Shown: piece by piece, positions 1 to 7,828 of the stretch
Layout of the letters: the number at the start of each line of letters is the position of its first letter
Numbering within the stretch: the stretch's first letter is position 1
NCBI GenBank assembly: GCA_035308905.1
Contig: DATGFS010000020.1
Location: 1-35,114 of the forward strand
Length of the DNA: 35,114 nt
DNA from: a bacterium
Lineage (GTDB): Bacteria > Sysuimicrobiota > Sysuimicrobiia > Sysuimicrobiales > Segetimicrobiaceae
Reading direction: 5' to 3'
Notes under the pieces: generated by a model
What the model saw: only the letters and a program-made list of their open reading frames with translations
Database searches by the model: none
Told to the model about the DNA's origin: nothing
Position numbers and translations under genes: made by a program

Positions 1-44
1 CGGATCCGTCGGGTGCCGCGCACCAGGCTCTGGTGAATCTGCAT
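1..44 (-). CDS. Start of an unidentified gene running off the window (partial)
   Basis: An ATG on the minus strand opens a reading frame of 14 codons plus two bases that continues past the window edge and begins MQIHQSLVRG. It lies 57 bases downstream of the HAD hydrolase on the same strand. There is no Shine-Dalgarno sequence, but a TATACT box sits 6 bases upstream of the ATG, so a leaderless transcript is possible. Too little is visible to name a product. Confidence 0.3.
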   Translation of the reverse strand, partial: MQIHQSLVRGTRRI

Positions 45-50
45 GGGGCC

Positions 51-56
51 AGTATA
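51..56 (-). promoter_or_regulatory. Possible -10 box of a leaderless transcript
   Basis: TATACT on the minus strand ends 6 bases before the ATG at 44, the spacing expected when transcription starts at or next to the start codon. No convincing -35 is seen, so this is a weak call resting on one hexamer and its spacing. Confidence 0.3.
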
Positions 57-101
57 GCCATGGCCCAGCGGTTGATAGCGCCGAGTCCGTCGCGACACCC
101 T

Positions 102-806
102 TCAACGAGGGTCTTTCGGATCTATCTGAACCTGTACAGGCAAGGTCAGTTCGTCCACGATGTCGGGCAGCCGCGCGAGATCCGTGAGCACCCGCGTCGG
201 GGCCGCGCCGCGCACGGGATCGCGGTGGCGATTGATGAAGACGGTCCGATAGCCGAGAGCGGCGGCGGGAACCATGTCGTGGTAGAGGCTCGCGCCGACG
301 TGGATCGTCTGCGGTGCTCCAGACCCGCTGCGTGCCTGAAACGTCGTCCAGTGCCCCGGCGCCGGCTTGTAGCTCCGGCAGTCTTCCGCGGTGACGATGA
401 GGTCGGGTGTGATCCCGAGCAGCGGGACGGACAGATCGATCAGATCGCGGTCGACGTTGGAGAGGATGGCGAGACGGCGGCCGCCATCCCGGAGCCGCCG
501 GAGCGCCTCGGGCACTTCGGGAAACGGCCGCCACGTCCCAAGAGAGTCCGGCAGGACGCGCTCGCGGCCGGCCGGCAGCGGCCGGCCGAGTGACCGCATC
601 AACCGGGCGCTCGCCTCGGCGAGCACGTCGCGGTAGGGCCGGTAGGCTTCGTCCTCCACCTGCGCCTCGACCTGAATGTAGCGCGCGGCGAGTGCCCGCC
701 GGTCGGGCGTCCCTCCGAGGAACGGGCCGAGCGCATCGGCCACGCCGCCTTCCCAATCGATCAAGGTCCCGTAACAGTCGAACGTCAGCCAGTCCGCTCG
801 TGCCAT
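102..806 (-). CDS. HAD-superfamily hydrolase (haloacid dehalogenase type II-like)
   Basis: This 234-residue cytoplasmic hydrolase has the HAD fold. Motif I is near the N-terminus as DCYGTLIDW (about residues 10-18), where the first Asp is the nucleophile and the DxYGT form is typical of haloacid dehalogenase type II and related phosphatases. Motif II is the ILSNVDRD stretch (about residue 115), motif III is the Lys in SYKPAPGHW, and the HVGAS segment leads to the acidic motif IV region. Length is normal for the family. The ATG at 806 follows an AGGGTGG ribosome site. The gene is monocistronic as far as can be seen and is divergent from the DUF881 gene. Substrate cannot be deduced: 2-haloacid dehalogenase and sugar or nucleotide phosphatase are both open. 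Confidence 0.85.
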   Translation of the reverse strand: MARADWLTFDCYGTLIDWEGGVADALGPFLGGTPDRRALAARYIQVEAQVEDEAYRPYRDVLAEASARLMRSLGRPLPAGRERVLPDSLGTWRPFPEVPEALRRLRDGGRRLAILSNVDRDLIDLSVPLLGITPDLIVTAEDCRSYKPAPGHWTTFQARSGSGAPQTIHVGASLYHDMVPAAALGYRTVFINRHRDPVRGAAPTRVLTDLARLPDIVDELTLPVQVQIDPKDPR

Positions 807-921
807 GGGCCACCCTGCCCGCGCCTGACCTGGATTGGACCGCGTTCAAAAAATAAGGGTTCGCCGCGCGGCGACAGCCGGCCTGGGCCGCGGCTGCCCG
901 GTGCGGCCGCCGGCATGATGT

Positions 922-949
922 TTGTCGCGAGGGCGTGGCGGGGTAAATT
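922..949 (+). promoter_or_regulatory. Candidate promoter for the DUF881 gene
   Basis: TTGTCG (922-927) and TAAATT (944-949) are separated by 16 bases and would start transcription about at the ATG at 960. The arrangement favours 960 over the upstream in-frame ATG at 915, which has no ribosome site and would lie upstream of this promoter. The spacing also resembles the leaderless arrangement at 44-56. Confidence 0.35.
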
Positions 950-959
950 CGCGGTACCT

Positions 960-1547
960 ATGGCCGCGGTCGTCGCCACGATTTCTCGCCTGCACTGGCC
1001 GGCCTGGGTTCGCATGCGCGGAGCCGGTGCGACCGCCTGGATCTTGCTCGCCGCCGCCGGCTGGGGGTTTGGCGCGGCGGGCGTGTCCGTGGCGGTCCAT
1101 GAGCATGAGCGCGCAGGCCAGTACGCCGCACTCGGCGGATTTACGACGGTCTCCGGACCCGGCGTAGGCGTGACGCTCAGCGACTCGGACCGGGTGGTCC
1201 CGGCCGGAAGTGATCCCAGCACGGCCTTGGTGCAGGACAGCGACCTGACCTTCCTCGTCATGATGCTGTGGTACGGGGGCGCGCGGGCGATCGCGATCAA
1301 CGGCGAGCGCGTGACGACGCTGACCACCATCACCTCGTCGGGGCCGACGCTTCTCATCAACGGCCGCCGCCTGGTGGGCCCATTCGAAGTCGTCGCGGTA
1401 GGAGACCCGAGGGTGCTGCGCGGGGTCCTCGAGACGCGAGGCGGCTTTGCAGATCGTATGCGCCAAAGCGGCCTGGGCGTCCGGATCTCAGCGCATTCCG
1501 CGATTACGGTCCCCGCCGGCCGCGACGTCCCGCCCCCGCTCTTCTGA
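960..1547 (+). CDS. DUF881 family membrane-anchored protein
   Basis: A 195-residue protein with one N-terminal membrane segment (about residues 20-42) followed by an extracytoplasmic DUF881 domain. Diagnostic stretches are TTVSGPGVGVTLSD, then the DLTFLVMMLWYGGARAIAING segment with conserved Asp, Leu-Trp and Gly-Ala-Arg positions, then GPFEVVAVGDP. In Firmicutes and Actinobacteria, family members (YlxW/YlxX type) often lie near division and sporulation genes, but their molecular role is unknown and no such neighbour is present here. Start 960 was chosen from promoter placement; an ATG at 915 would add 15 residues and the ATG at 1014 would remove 18. It is divergent from the HAD hydrolase. Confidence 0.8.
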   Translation: MAAVVATISRLHWPAWVRMRGAGATAWILLAAAGWGFGAAGVSVAVHEHERAGQYAALGGFTTVSGPGVGVTLSDSDRVVPAGSDPSTALVQDSDLTFLVMMLWYGGARAIAINGERVTTLTTITSSGPTLLINGRRLVGPFEVVAVGDPRVLRGVLETRGGFADRMRQSGLGVRISAHSAITVPAGRDVPPPLF

Positions 1548-1683
1548 CCGGCGCCTTCCCGGCCCGATCACCCGTTCGTCTGTCCTGTTCCCTCCTCGTG
1601 GCGGAAGTTCGCCGTTCGCGCCGAATAGTGGCGCTACCGCGTGAGGGCGAAGAGGGGCGCGGGCGCGGAAGGGGTGAGACGGA

Positions 1684-2793
1684 ATGAAGCGATGGGGTCG
1701 GTTGTCGGCACTCGCGATATGCCTCGCGGTCGCATGCTCGCTGTTCGTGGGGCTGAGAGGCCAGGCGCAGGGTCAGGCCTACCGTCAGATTGCGCTCATC
1801 CAAATGCCCGGCGTACCGGTGCCGAAAGGGCCCTACAGTTTTGACATCAGCTGGGTCGATTCGACCACGCACCGATACTATCTGGGCGACCGTTCCACGA
1901 ACGGGGTCGACGTCATCGATACGATGACGAACCGGTTTCTCTACCGGCTTGCGCAGGGACAGTTCGTCGGATTTACCGGCAAGAACGACACGTCGGGACC
2001 CGACGGCGTGCTGGTGATCCCCGAGCTGCAGCAGGCCTGGGTCGGCGACGGCAAGAGCCGCGTCAAGGTGATCGGTCTGCGGTCCGGGCTCGTTGTGGCG
2101 ACGATTTCGACAGGGACGACGGCGAACCGCGCGGACGAACTCGCGTACGATCCTGCGGACCATCTCGTCGTGATTGCCAATAACGCGGACGACCCGCCGT
2201 TCATCACGTTTATCTCCACGACGGACCGGCGCGTCGTCGGCAAGATCGCGTATGCCGACGCCACCGACGGCATCGAGCAGGCGGTGTACGAACCGAAGAG
2301 CGGCATGTTTTACCTCAGCGTCCCGGAGACCAAGGCGCAGCCGGGCGGACGCATCGACCGCATCGACCCGAAGACGATGAAGATCGTCGCGAGCTTCCCC
2401 GTCGACGCCTGCCACCCCGGCGGCTTGACTGTTGGACCCCAGCAGCGCCTGCTGATCGGATGCAGCGACTTTTACCCGAACGTGCCGGGCCGGTCGATCG
2501 TGATCGACTCGAACGACGGACACGTCGTGGCCACGATCACGCAAGTGGGCGCATCCGACGAGGTGTGGTACAACCCGGGGGACAACCACTACTATCTCGC
2601 AGCGCGCAACTGGACCGCGAACGGCATGAAGGGCGGGCCGGTGACGCCCGTGCTCGGCATCGTCGACGCGGCCACGAACCAGTGGATCCAGAACGTGCCG
2701 ACCGGAAACGCGGCGCACTCGGTGGCCGTGGACTCGTCGAATAATCACATTTTCGTTCCCGTGCCCAACGGGATCGCCGTGTTCGGGAAGTAG
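1684..2793 (+). CDS. Secreted YVTN-type beta-propeller protein
   Basis: A 369-residue exported protein. Residues 1-30 form a signal peptide (basic MKRWGR start, hydrophobic core, cleavage near GQAQGQA). The rest consists of repeated blades of about 40-45 residues with motifs such as GVDVIDTMTN, VKVIGLRSG, RIDRIDPKT, IVIDSNDG and LGIVDAATN, each followed by a short strand; this is the cytochrome-cd1/YVTN seven-bladed layout. No catalytic residues or heme motifs are evident, so a binding or scaffold role outside the membrane is likely. The ATG at 1684 follows a purine-rich GGGGTGAGACGG stretch. A strong hairpin about 50 bases after the stop may end the transcript. It appears to be a single-gene unit. 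Confidence 0.75.
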   Translation: MKRWGRLSALAICLAVACSLFVGLRGQAQGQAYRQIALIQMPGVPVPKGPYSFDISWVDSTTHRYYLGDRSTNGVDVIDTMTNRFLYRLAQGQFVGFTGKNDTSGPDGVLVIPELQQAWVGDGKSRVKVIGLRSGLVVATISTGTTANRADELAYDPADHLVVIANNADDPPFITFISTTDRRVVGKIAYADATDGIEQAVYEPKSGMFYLSVPETKAQPGGRIDRIDPKTMKIVASFPVDACHPGGLTVGPQQRLLIGCSDFYPNVPGRSIVIDSNDGHVVATITQVGASDEVWYNPGDNHYYLAARNWTANGMKGGPVTPVLGIVDAATNQWIQNVPTGNAAHSVAVDSSNNHIFVPVPNGIAVFGK

Positions 2794-2841
2794 CACCGTC
2801 CCGGCCGCGGGATCGCGGTCCGGCCGTCCGTTGTAATCTCG

Positions 2842-2872
2842 CCGCGCCGCCGGAACTGATCCGGCGGCGCGG
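2842..2872. terminator. Perfect 12-bp hairpin between the propeller gene and ssb
   Basis: CCGCGCCGCCGG (2842-2853) and its exact complement (2861-2872) enclose a 7-base loop. It lies just downstream of the beta-propeller stop and upstream of the ssb promoter, where a terminator is expected. There is no clear T-run, so it may work with Rho or only stabilise the 3' end. Confidence 0.5.
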
Positions 2873-2918
2873 TCCCTATTGACCGTCCCGATCCGAGGAA
2901 CGCCGGCGGTTGCCGGAG

Positions 2919-2960
2919 ACATATAACTATCTTGACATCTATACATATAAATGCTACGGT
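2919..2960 (+). promoter_or_regulatory. ssb promoter with phased ACAT half-sites
   Basis: A consensus -35 TTGACA (2932-2937) is followed after 17 bases by TACGGT (2955-2960), 31 bases before the ssb start. ACAT occurs at 2919, 2935 and 2943, exactly 16 and 8 bases apart, with CTAT at the missing step (2927). The same array and the same TTGACATCTA-N-ACAT core occur at 25121-25148, upstream of the relaxation/coupling genes. The promoter call is strong. A shared regulator binding both sites is inference. Confidence 0.65.
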
Positions 2961-2991
2961 GCCGGTACGCCAGTTTCGGGAGGCGAGAGGC

Positions 2992-3423
2992 ATGCTCAAC
3001 CGCATCGAACTGATCGGCCGCCTGACCAGGGATCCGGAACTCCGGTACGTGGCCAACGGACACGCGATGGCGCAGTTCACGGTCGCGGTCAACCGCGACT
3101 TCAAGAACGCCGCGGGCGAGCGCGAGGCCGACTTCATCCGCTGCGTCACTTGGCGCAAGCTGGCCGAACAGGTCGGCCAGTACTGCGGCAAAGGCCGTCT
3201 CGTCGCGGTGGAGGGGCGGCTGCAGACGCGCAATTACGAGCAGCCCGACGGCTCGCGACGTACCCTGACCGAGGTCATCGGCGACCGGGTCTGGTTCCTC
3301 GACAGCCGCCGCGCCGAGGGCGACGGCAACGGCCAGCAGACGGAAGGCGACGCGCAGGAATCGCAGCCGGAACTGATCGGCGATCCAGAGGAGGGGGCCC
3401 TCGAGACCGTCGTGGACACGTAG
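2992..3423 (+). CDS. ssb: Single-stranded DNA-binding protein, short form without acidic tip
   Basis: A 143-residue SSB that coats single-stranded DNA during replication, repair or recombination. The OB fold spans about residues 1-105: it starts MLNRIELIGRLTRDPELRY, has FTVAVNRDFKN, then FIRCVTWRKLAEQ, GRLVAVEGRLQTR and finally VIGDRVWFLD. The C-terminal tail (106-143) is Gln/Glu-rich but ends ALETVVDT and has no DDDIPF-like tip, the usual docking site for replication and repair partners. The ATG at 2992 is preceded by GGGAGG at good spacing; an in-frame ATG at 2932 lies inside the promoter and is rejected. There are no ribosomal protein or DnaB neighbours, so this may be an accessory copy rather than the replicative SSB. 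Confidence 0.92.
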   Translation: MLNRIELIGRLTRDPELRYVANGHAMAQFTVAVNRDFKNAAGEREADFIRCVTWRKLAEQVGQYCGKGRLVAVEGRLQTRNYEQPDGSRRTLTEVIGDRVWFLDSRRAEGDGNGQQTEGDAQESQPELIGDPEEGALETVVDT

Positions 3424-3435
3424 CACTTTTGGCCC

Positions 3436-3510
3436 GTGGCGGGGCCGCAGCCGGCGGAACAAGTTCGGGCCGCCGCCGGCGAACGGCAGGCGCGGCCCCG
3501 CCGCCGCCAC
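3436..3510. other. Large nested GC-rich hairpin downstream of ssb
   Basis: The region between ssb and the ATPase gene (3424-3680) holds no convincing gene. GTGGC (3436-3440) pairs with GCCAC (3506-3510), GGGGCCGC (3441-3448) with GCGGCCCC (3492-3499), and inside these GCCGGCGG (3450-3457) pairs with CCGCCGGC (3473-3480). It may act as an ssb terminator or a stable 3' structure. No T-run follows. Confidence 0.45.
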
Positions 3511-3680
3511 GGCTCTCCCGGTCCCGCTCCGGTCGCGGTGTTTCCCCGTGAGCCCGCGCGGCGCTGCGCGCCCCGCTTCGTCCATCGTGATGCTCGGTCC
3601 CTTGCCCGAGGCGCGAATCCGGCGCCTACCCGATGCGCCGGCGTCGGACGCCGCGGTACGGTGGACGAGGGATTGAATCG

Positions 3681-5627
3681 ATGGTGACACGGTCTCTTGC
3701 GCCGGGGCGGCCGGGTTCTGTCCGCGCGCCGTCGCAGCCAACGCCTCCGGGTGAGGCGTCGCCGCCCGGGCAACTCTTGCCCGCGGCGCAGCCGCTGCTC
3801 TGCCTGGCGAGCCTCCTGGCCGGCTGGCTGGTGGGCGGCACGGCGTCCCAGTGGGGCGGCCCGCTCTATGTCATCGCGTATCTCGCCGGCGGAACGGGCA
3901 GCGCCGTCACCGCGTGGACGGCGCTGCGCCGCGGCCGGATCGACGTCAATGTCTTGATGCTGGTCGCGGCCGCGGGGGCGGCCTCGCTCGGCGCCTGGGC
4001 CGAAGGCGGCGTACTGCTCTTCCTTTTTTCCTCGAGCAACGCCATGGAGTTCTACACGCTGGGACGCACGCGGCGGGCCATCCGAGCCCTCGTCGCTCTC
4101 CGGCCGGCGGTCGCGCTGGTGCGCCGTGACGGCGAGACGGCCGTCGTGCCGGCCGACACGCTCCGCATCGGCGACGTCGTGCTGGTCCGCCCGGCGGAAC
4201 GGCTCGCGGCCGACGGCGTCGTAACGCTCGGGGAGTCGAGCATCGACCAGGCGCCGATCACCGGGGAGTCCATGCCGGTCGACGTCGCGCGGGGATCCGT
4301 CGTGTTTGCCGGCACGATCAACCAGCGCGGCGGTCTCGAGGTTCGCGTGACCAAGAACCCGCAGGACACGACCCTGGCCCGGATCATCGCGCTCGTCGAA
4401 GAGGCGCAGGCGGCCCAGGTGCCGGCGCAGCGGTTGATCGACCGGTTCGGGCAGATCTACGCGGTGGTGATCATCGCAGGGTCGGCCGTCGCCTACGGCG
4501 TCATGGTGGCCGCGGGCATCGGCGGCGGCACCGCGCTCTATCGGGCGATCACGCTGCTGGTGGTCGCGTCTCCCTGCGCCATCGTCATCTCGACGCCGGC
4601 CGCGATCCTGTCGGCGATCGCCAACGCCGCGCGGCGCGGCATTTTGTTCAAGGGCGGCGCGTTTCTGGAGGCTCTCGCCCGCGTGGACACCGTCGTCTTC
4701 GACAAGACCGGTACGTTGACGGTCGGGCGTCCGGCGGTGACCAATGTTGTGGCGATCCAGGGGGACGAGCGCGGGGTCCTGGCGACAGCGGCCGGCCTGG
4801 AGCAGCGCTCCGAGCATGCGCTGGCCGATGCGGTCATCGGCGCCTGCAGCGACCGGGACATCGCGATCGCGCCCGCGGACTCTTTTGAAAGTGTGACCGG
4901 CCGGGGCGTGCGCGGCCGGCTCGCCGGCGCCGTCGTGCGCGTGGGCAGCGAGGCCTTCATGCGCGAGGAAGGGGTGGCGATCCCCGAACGCCTTCGCCCT
5001 ACCGTGACGCGCCTTCAGATGGAGGGCAAGACACTGATCTACGTGGCGACCGGCCGCCTGGACGGCGTGATCGCCGTCGCCGATGTCCCGCGGCCGCAGG
5101 CCGCGGCGGCGCTGCGGTCACTTCGGGCGCTCGGCATCACGCGGCTGGTGATGCTCACCGGCGATAACGCGCAGGCGGCCGCGGCCGTGGCCGGACGTCT
5201 CGGCATCACGGACGTGCGCGCCGAGCTGCTGCCGGACCAAAAGGCCGAGGCGGTCCGCCTGCTCGAAACGGCGGGGCAGGTCGCCGTCGTGGGCGACGGG
5301 GTCAACGACGCGCCCGCGCTCGCCGCCGCACACGTCGGCATCGCCATGGGGGCCGCCGGCACCGACGCGGCCCTCGAGACCGCCGACGTCGTGTTGATGG
5401 GGGACGACCTCACGCGGCTGCCGTACGCCATCGGCCTCAGCCGGCGGACGCGCCGCGTGGTGGCGCAGAACCTGACGCTGGCGTCGCTTGTCATCGCGGG
5501 ACTGATCGCGCTCACGCTGGGATTCGGTCTGCGGCTGGCCTTCGGGGTCGTGGGCCATGAAGGCAGCACCGTCGTGGTCGTCCTGAACGGCATCCGGCTG
5601 CTGGTCTACCGGCCGCGGCCGGCCTAG
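3681..5627 (+). CDS. P1B-4-type heavy-metal transporting ATPase
   Basis: A 648-residue inner-membrane P-type ATPase that would export a divalent metal at the cost of ATP. It has no N-terminal CxxC metal domain. Visible motifs are TGES in the actuator domain, SPC in the membrane channel helix (residues 297-299), the phosphorylated Asp in DKTGT (341-345), MLTGDN and GDGVNDAPAL in the ATP/hinge region, and HEGST in the last membrane part (626-630). SPC plus HEGxT without a CxxC domain defines the P1B-4 group (CoaT, CtpD, CzcP), linked to Co, Zn, Fe or Ni efflux. Start 3681 is chosen for the GAGGG ribosome site about 9 bases upstream; an ATG at 3633 lacks one. No metal-responsive regulator is adjacent. 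Confidence 0.9.
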   Translation: MVTRSLAPGRPGSVRAPSQPTPPGEASPPGQLLPAAQPLLCLASLLAGWLVGGTASQWGGPLYVIAYLAGGTGSAVTAWTALRRGRIDVNVLMLVAAAGAASLGAWAEGGVLLFLFSSSNAMEFYTLGRTRRAIRALVALRPAVALVRRDGETAVVPADTLRIGDVVLVRPAERLAADGVVTLGESSIDQAPITGESMPVDVARGSVVFAGTINQRGGLEVRVTKNPQDTTLARIIALVEEAQAAQVPAQRLIDRFGQIYAVVIIAGSAVAYGVMVAAGIGGGTALYRAITLLVVASPCAIVISTPAAILSAIANAARRGILFKGGAFLEALARVDTVVFDKTGTLTVGRPAVTNVVAIQGDERGVLATAAGLEQRSEHALADAVIGACSDRDIAIAPADSFESVTGRGVRGRLAGAVVRVGSEAFMREEGVAIPERLRPTVTRLQMEGKTLIYVATGRLDGVIAVADVPRPQAAAALRSLRALGITRLVMLTGDNAQAAAAVAGRLGITDVRAELLPDQKAEAVRLLETAGQVAVVGDGVNDAPALAAAHVGIAMGAAGTDAALETADVVLMGDDLTRLPYAIGLSRRTRRVVAQNLTLASLVIAGLIALTLGFGLRLAFGVVGHEGSTVVVVLNGIRLLVYRPRPA

Positions 5628-5667
5628 ATCTCGATCCCGCCTCCCGCCTGCCGATTATTACGCGTTG

Positions 5668-5696
5668 TTAACATTTGCCTTAACGTCCTCCTAACC
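5668..5696 (+). promoter_or_regulatory. TTAAC-type direct repeats upstream of the yceI-apbE-two-component operon
   Basis: TTAAC at 5668 and 5680 and CTAAC at 5691 form three direct repeats with steps of 12 and 11 bases. This is an AT-rich island in a GC-rich intergenic region, about 100 bases before the YceI start. OmpR-family regulators bind direct repeats near 11-bp spacing, and an OmpR-type regulator is encoded four genes downstream, so autoregulation is a reasonable inference. The rest of 5628-5796 shows only the ribosome site for the YceI gene. Confidence 0.5.
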
Positions 5697-5796
5697 ACGG
5701 CAGGCCGGCTCCGCTGCATCATGGAGGCGGTGATCGAACGCCGGCACAGCCGGGCCCGACCGGCGCGGCAATCACTCTCGAGGAGGAGGACGATCA

Positions 5797-6486
5797 ATGA
5801 GACGACGCAGTCACACCATTCTCGCCGCGGGGGCTCTCACGATCGCGGCCGCCGCGACCGTGTGGCAAATCACGGCGGGGGCCGGATCGCTTCCCGCGAC
5901 GCGCGCGGCGGCCGCGCCGGCCACGCCCATCCGCGTGTCGCAGGCCTCGCAGCAGTTCGTGATCGATCCCCAGGCGTCCGCGGCATCGTATCACGTGGGC
6001 GAGACGTTCTTCCGAAACAATCAGTTCAAAGTCGCCGTCGGCGTCACGCACGGGATCCAGGGCGCGGTCTACGTCGACGGCGCCCATCCCGACCAGAGCA
6101 AGATCGGCCCGATTACGGTCAACGTGAACCAGCTCACCTCGGACAGCGGGCATCGAGACAGAGAGATCCGGGGCCGCTGGCTGGAGTCGGACAAGTACCC
6201 GACCGCGGTGTTCACGGCGACCTCGATCGAGGGGCTGCCGAAGACGGCGGCCGCCGGACAGACCATCCACGTCCGCATCGCGGGCAACCTCACAGTGCAC
6301 GATGTGGCGAAGCCCGCGGTCTTTACCGGGACGCTGCAGTACGCCGGCGACACCCTCACCGGCAACGTGGAGTCGACGGTGTCGATGACCGATTTTGGCT
6401 TCGATCCGCCCAGCATCATGATGCTGCAGACGGAGAACAAGGTCACGCTCGATTTCCAGTTCACCGCGCACCCGCTCGCGGGGTAG
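5797..6486 (+). CDS. YceI-family exported lipocalin-like protein
   Basis: A 229-residue protein with an N-terminal hydrophobic export segment (about residues 7-28) followed by a low-complexity Ala/Pro linker and a YceI domain (about 50-225). Family features are FVIDPQASAASYHVGE, the TVNVNQLTSDSGHRDREIRG segment with its conserved Asp-Arg-(Glu/Asp) helix, LESDKYPTAVF, and the ITVHD-like NLTVHD followed by KPAVF. YceI proteins are beta-barrels that bind polyprenoid chains in the periplasm or outer space; several are tied to redox or quinone processes. A GAGGAGGAGG ribosome site precedes the ATG. It is first in an operon running through the histidine kinase gene. Confidence 0.88.
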   Translation: MRRRSHTILAAGALTIAAAATVWQITAGAGSLPATRAAAAPATPIRVSQASQQFVIDPQASAASYHVGETFFRNNQFKVAVGVTHGIQGAVYVDGAHPDQSKIGPITVNVNQLTSDSGHRDREIRGRWLESDKYPTAVFTATSIEGLPKTAAAGQTIHVRIAGNLTVHDVAKPAVFTGTLQYAGDTLTGNVESTVSMTDFGFDPPSIMMLQTENKVTLDFQFTAHPLAG

Positions 6487-6546
6487 GCGCGGTACGCCAT
6501 CGGCCCCGGCCGCCCCTCGCGGCCGCGGCGGCAAGGGAGTGAGCCG

Positions 6547-6837
6547 ATGAACACACGTACTCGCAGACGCAACCGCGGGCTCAGGTGGGGCCTGACCGCG
6601 GTGTCGCTGGTGGCCACGCTCCTCGGGTGGAAGAGCTTTGCCGGCGCCGGGCCTCAGGCGGGCGCGCCGTCCGTCGAGGCGCCCTCCGCCGTGTCGTCCG
6701 CGCCCGCGCCGGATCCGGCCCAGTACGTCCGTATGGCCGTCGTCACCGGGCCGAACGGGCAGCTCTATCTCGTCCCGCTGGCGGCCGGTTCCGGGTCCGC
6801 CCCGGCGCCGATCGTGCGGACGCAGTCGTCGCGCTGA
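6547..6837 (+). CDS. Small membrane-anchored or secreted protein of unknown function
   Basis: A 96-residue protein with a very basic start (MNTRTRRRNRG), one hydrophobic segment (about residues 14-32) and an Ala/Pro/Ser-rich tail holding a single conserved-looking segment, MAVVTGPNGQLYLVPL. AAGGGAG upstream supports the ATG. It sits between YceI and ApbE with a 13-base gap to apbE, so it belongs to the same transcript. It is not a recognisable FMN-binding domain, and the tail GSGSAP only loosely resembles the Ser/Thr-Gly-Ala acceptor motif modified by ApbE, without the preceding Asp. No function is assigned. Confidence 0.65.
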   Translation: MNTRTRRRNRGLRWGLTAVSLVATLLGWKSFAGAGPQAGAPSVEAPSAVSSAPAPDPAQYVRMAVVTGPNGQLYLVPLAAGSGSAPAPIVRTQSSR

Positions 6838-6850
6838 CCGGAGGCCCGCC

Positions 6851-7828
6851 ATGACGTGCGTCGCGACGTCACCGTCCGCGGAGCTCCGGCGCGCCGCGTT
6901 CCGGGCGATGGGAAGCGAGATGACGCTTCTTACCGCCGCCGGCCGCCCGGATGCGGCGGCCCGTTTGACCGCCGTGCATTCCATGATCGACGGGTTCGAG
7001 GAGCGTCTCAGCCGCTTCCGCGAGTCCAGCGAACTGTGCCGGCTCAACGCACAGCCGGGCCGGCCGGTGCCGGTCAGCGACGAGCTGTGGGACGTGCTGA
7101 CCCACGCGATCGACGGAGCGCGGCGCACGAACGGCCTCTACGATCCGACGATCCTCGAGGCTCTCGAACGCGCGGGCTACGATCGGCCGTTTGACGCGGT
7201 TCGAGACCGCGGCGACCTGCCGGCGCCGGTCGCGCACCGCGCGGCGTGGCAGGACATCGGGCTGGATTCCGCCGCCCGCACGGTCACGCTGCCGCCGGGA
7301 GTGCGCCTCGACTTCGGGGGCATCGGCAAGGCCTGGGCCGCCGACCGGGCGGCCGCCGTGCTATCGTCCGTTGGGCCCTGCCTCGTCGACGCAGGTGGGG
7401 ATATTTCGGTGCGGGGGGTGCCGGCCGGCTGGCGCGGGTGGCCGGTGGGCGTCACCGATCCCCGCAACCCCGCCGAGACCCTCACGGTAATCGCCGCGGC
7501 GGATTGCGGCGTGGCGACGTCCGGGATCGATGTCCGGCATTGGCGCCGCGGCGGCCAAATGTGCCATCATATCATTGATCCGCGAAGCGGAAAGCCGGCC
7601 GAGACGGATCTTTTGTCTGTCACAGTCGTCGCGTCGGATGCGAAGGAGGCCAATCTGTACGCCGTCGCAACGATGATCCTCGGTTCGGACGCCGGCATGC
7701 GGTATCTTGCCGCGCAGCGCGGGGTCGACGCCCTGGCCGTCCGGCAGGACGGCGGGCTGCGCTGCACCGAGGGATTTTGGGCCTACGTGTGGTCCGAGCC
7801 GCGCCCGGAAAGGCGCGCCGATGCATAA
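6851..7828 (+). CDS. apbE: FAD:protein FMN transferase (ApbE)
   Basis: A 325-residue ApbE-family enzyme, which attaches FMN from FAD to a Thr or Ser of an extracytoplasmic acceptor protein. Seen in order: AMGSEMTLL near the start, LSRFRESSELCRLN, LYDPTI, DFGGIGKAWAADRA (family GGIxKGxAxD), VDAGGDISVRG, the GVATSGIDVRHW segment and CHHIIDPRSGKPAETD, which contributes to FAD/Mg binding. No signal peptide is obvious, although such enzymes usually act outside the membrane. A GGAGG site lies 7 bases before the ATG at 6851. It overlaps the ferric-reductase-like gene by 8 bases, so the two are probably translated together. No classic FMN_bind target is encoded within the window. Confidence 0.92.
   Translation: MTCVATSPSAELRRAAFRAMGSEMTLLTAAGRPDAAARLTAVHSMIDGFEERLSRFRESSELCRLNAQPGRPVPVSDELWDVLTHAIDGARRTNGLYDPTILEALERAGYDRPFDAVRDRGDLPAPVAHRAAWQDIGLDSAARTVTLPPGVRLDFGGIGKAWAADRAAAVLSSVGPCLVDAGGDISVRGVPAGWRGWPVGVTDPRNPAETLTVIAAADCGVATSGIDVRHWRRGGQMCHHIIDPRSGKPAETDLLSVTVVASDAKEANLYAVATMILGSDAGMRYLAAQRGVDALAVRQDGGLRCTEGFWAYVWSEPRPERRADA

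Noticed and set aside
1504-3741. Very long open frame on the minus strand (745 codons)
   Set aside because: It runs antisense to the beta-propeller and ssb genes, has Arg/Asp/Gly-rich low-complexity composition and no family motif; long antisense frames are expected at this GC content.
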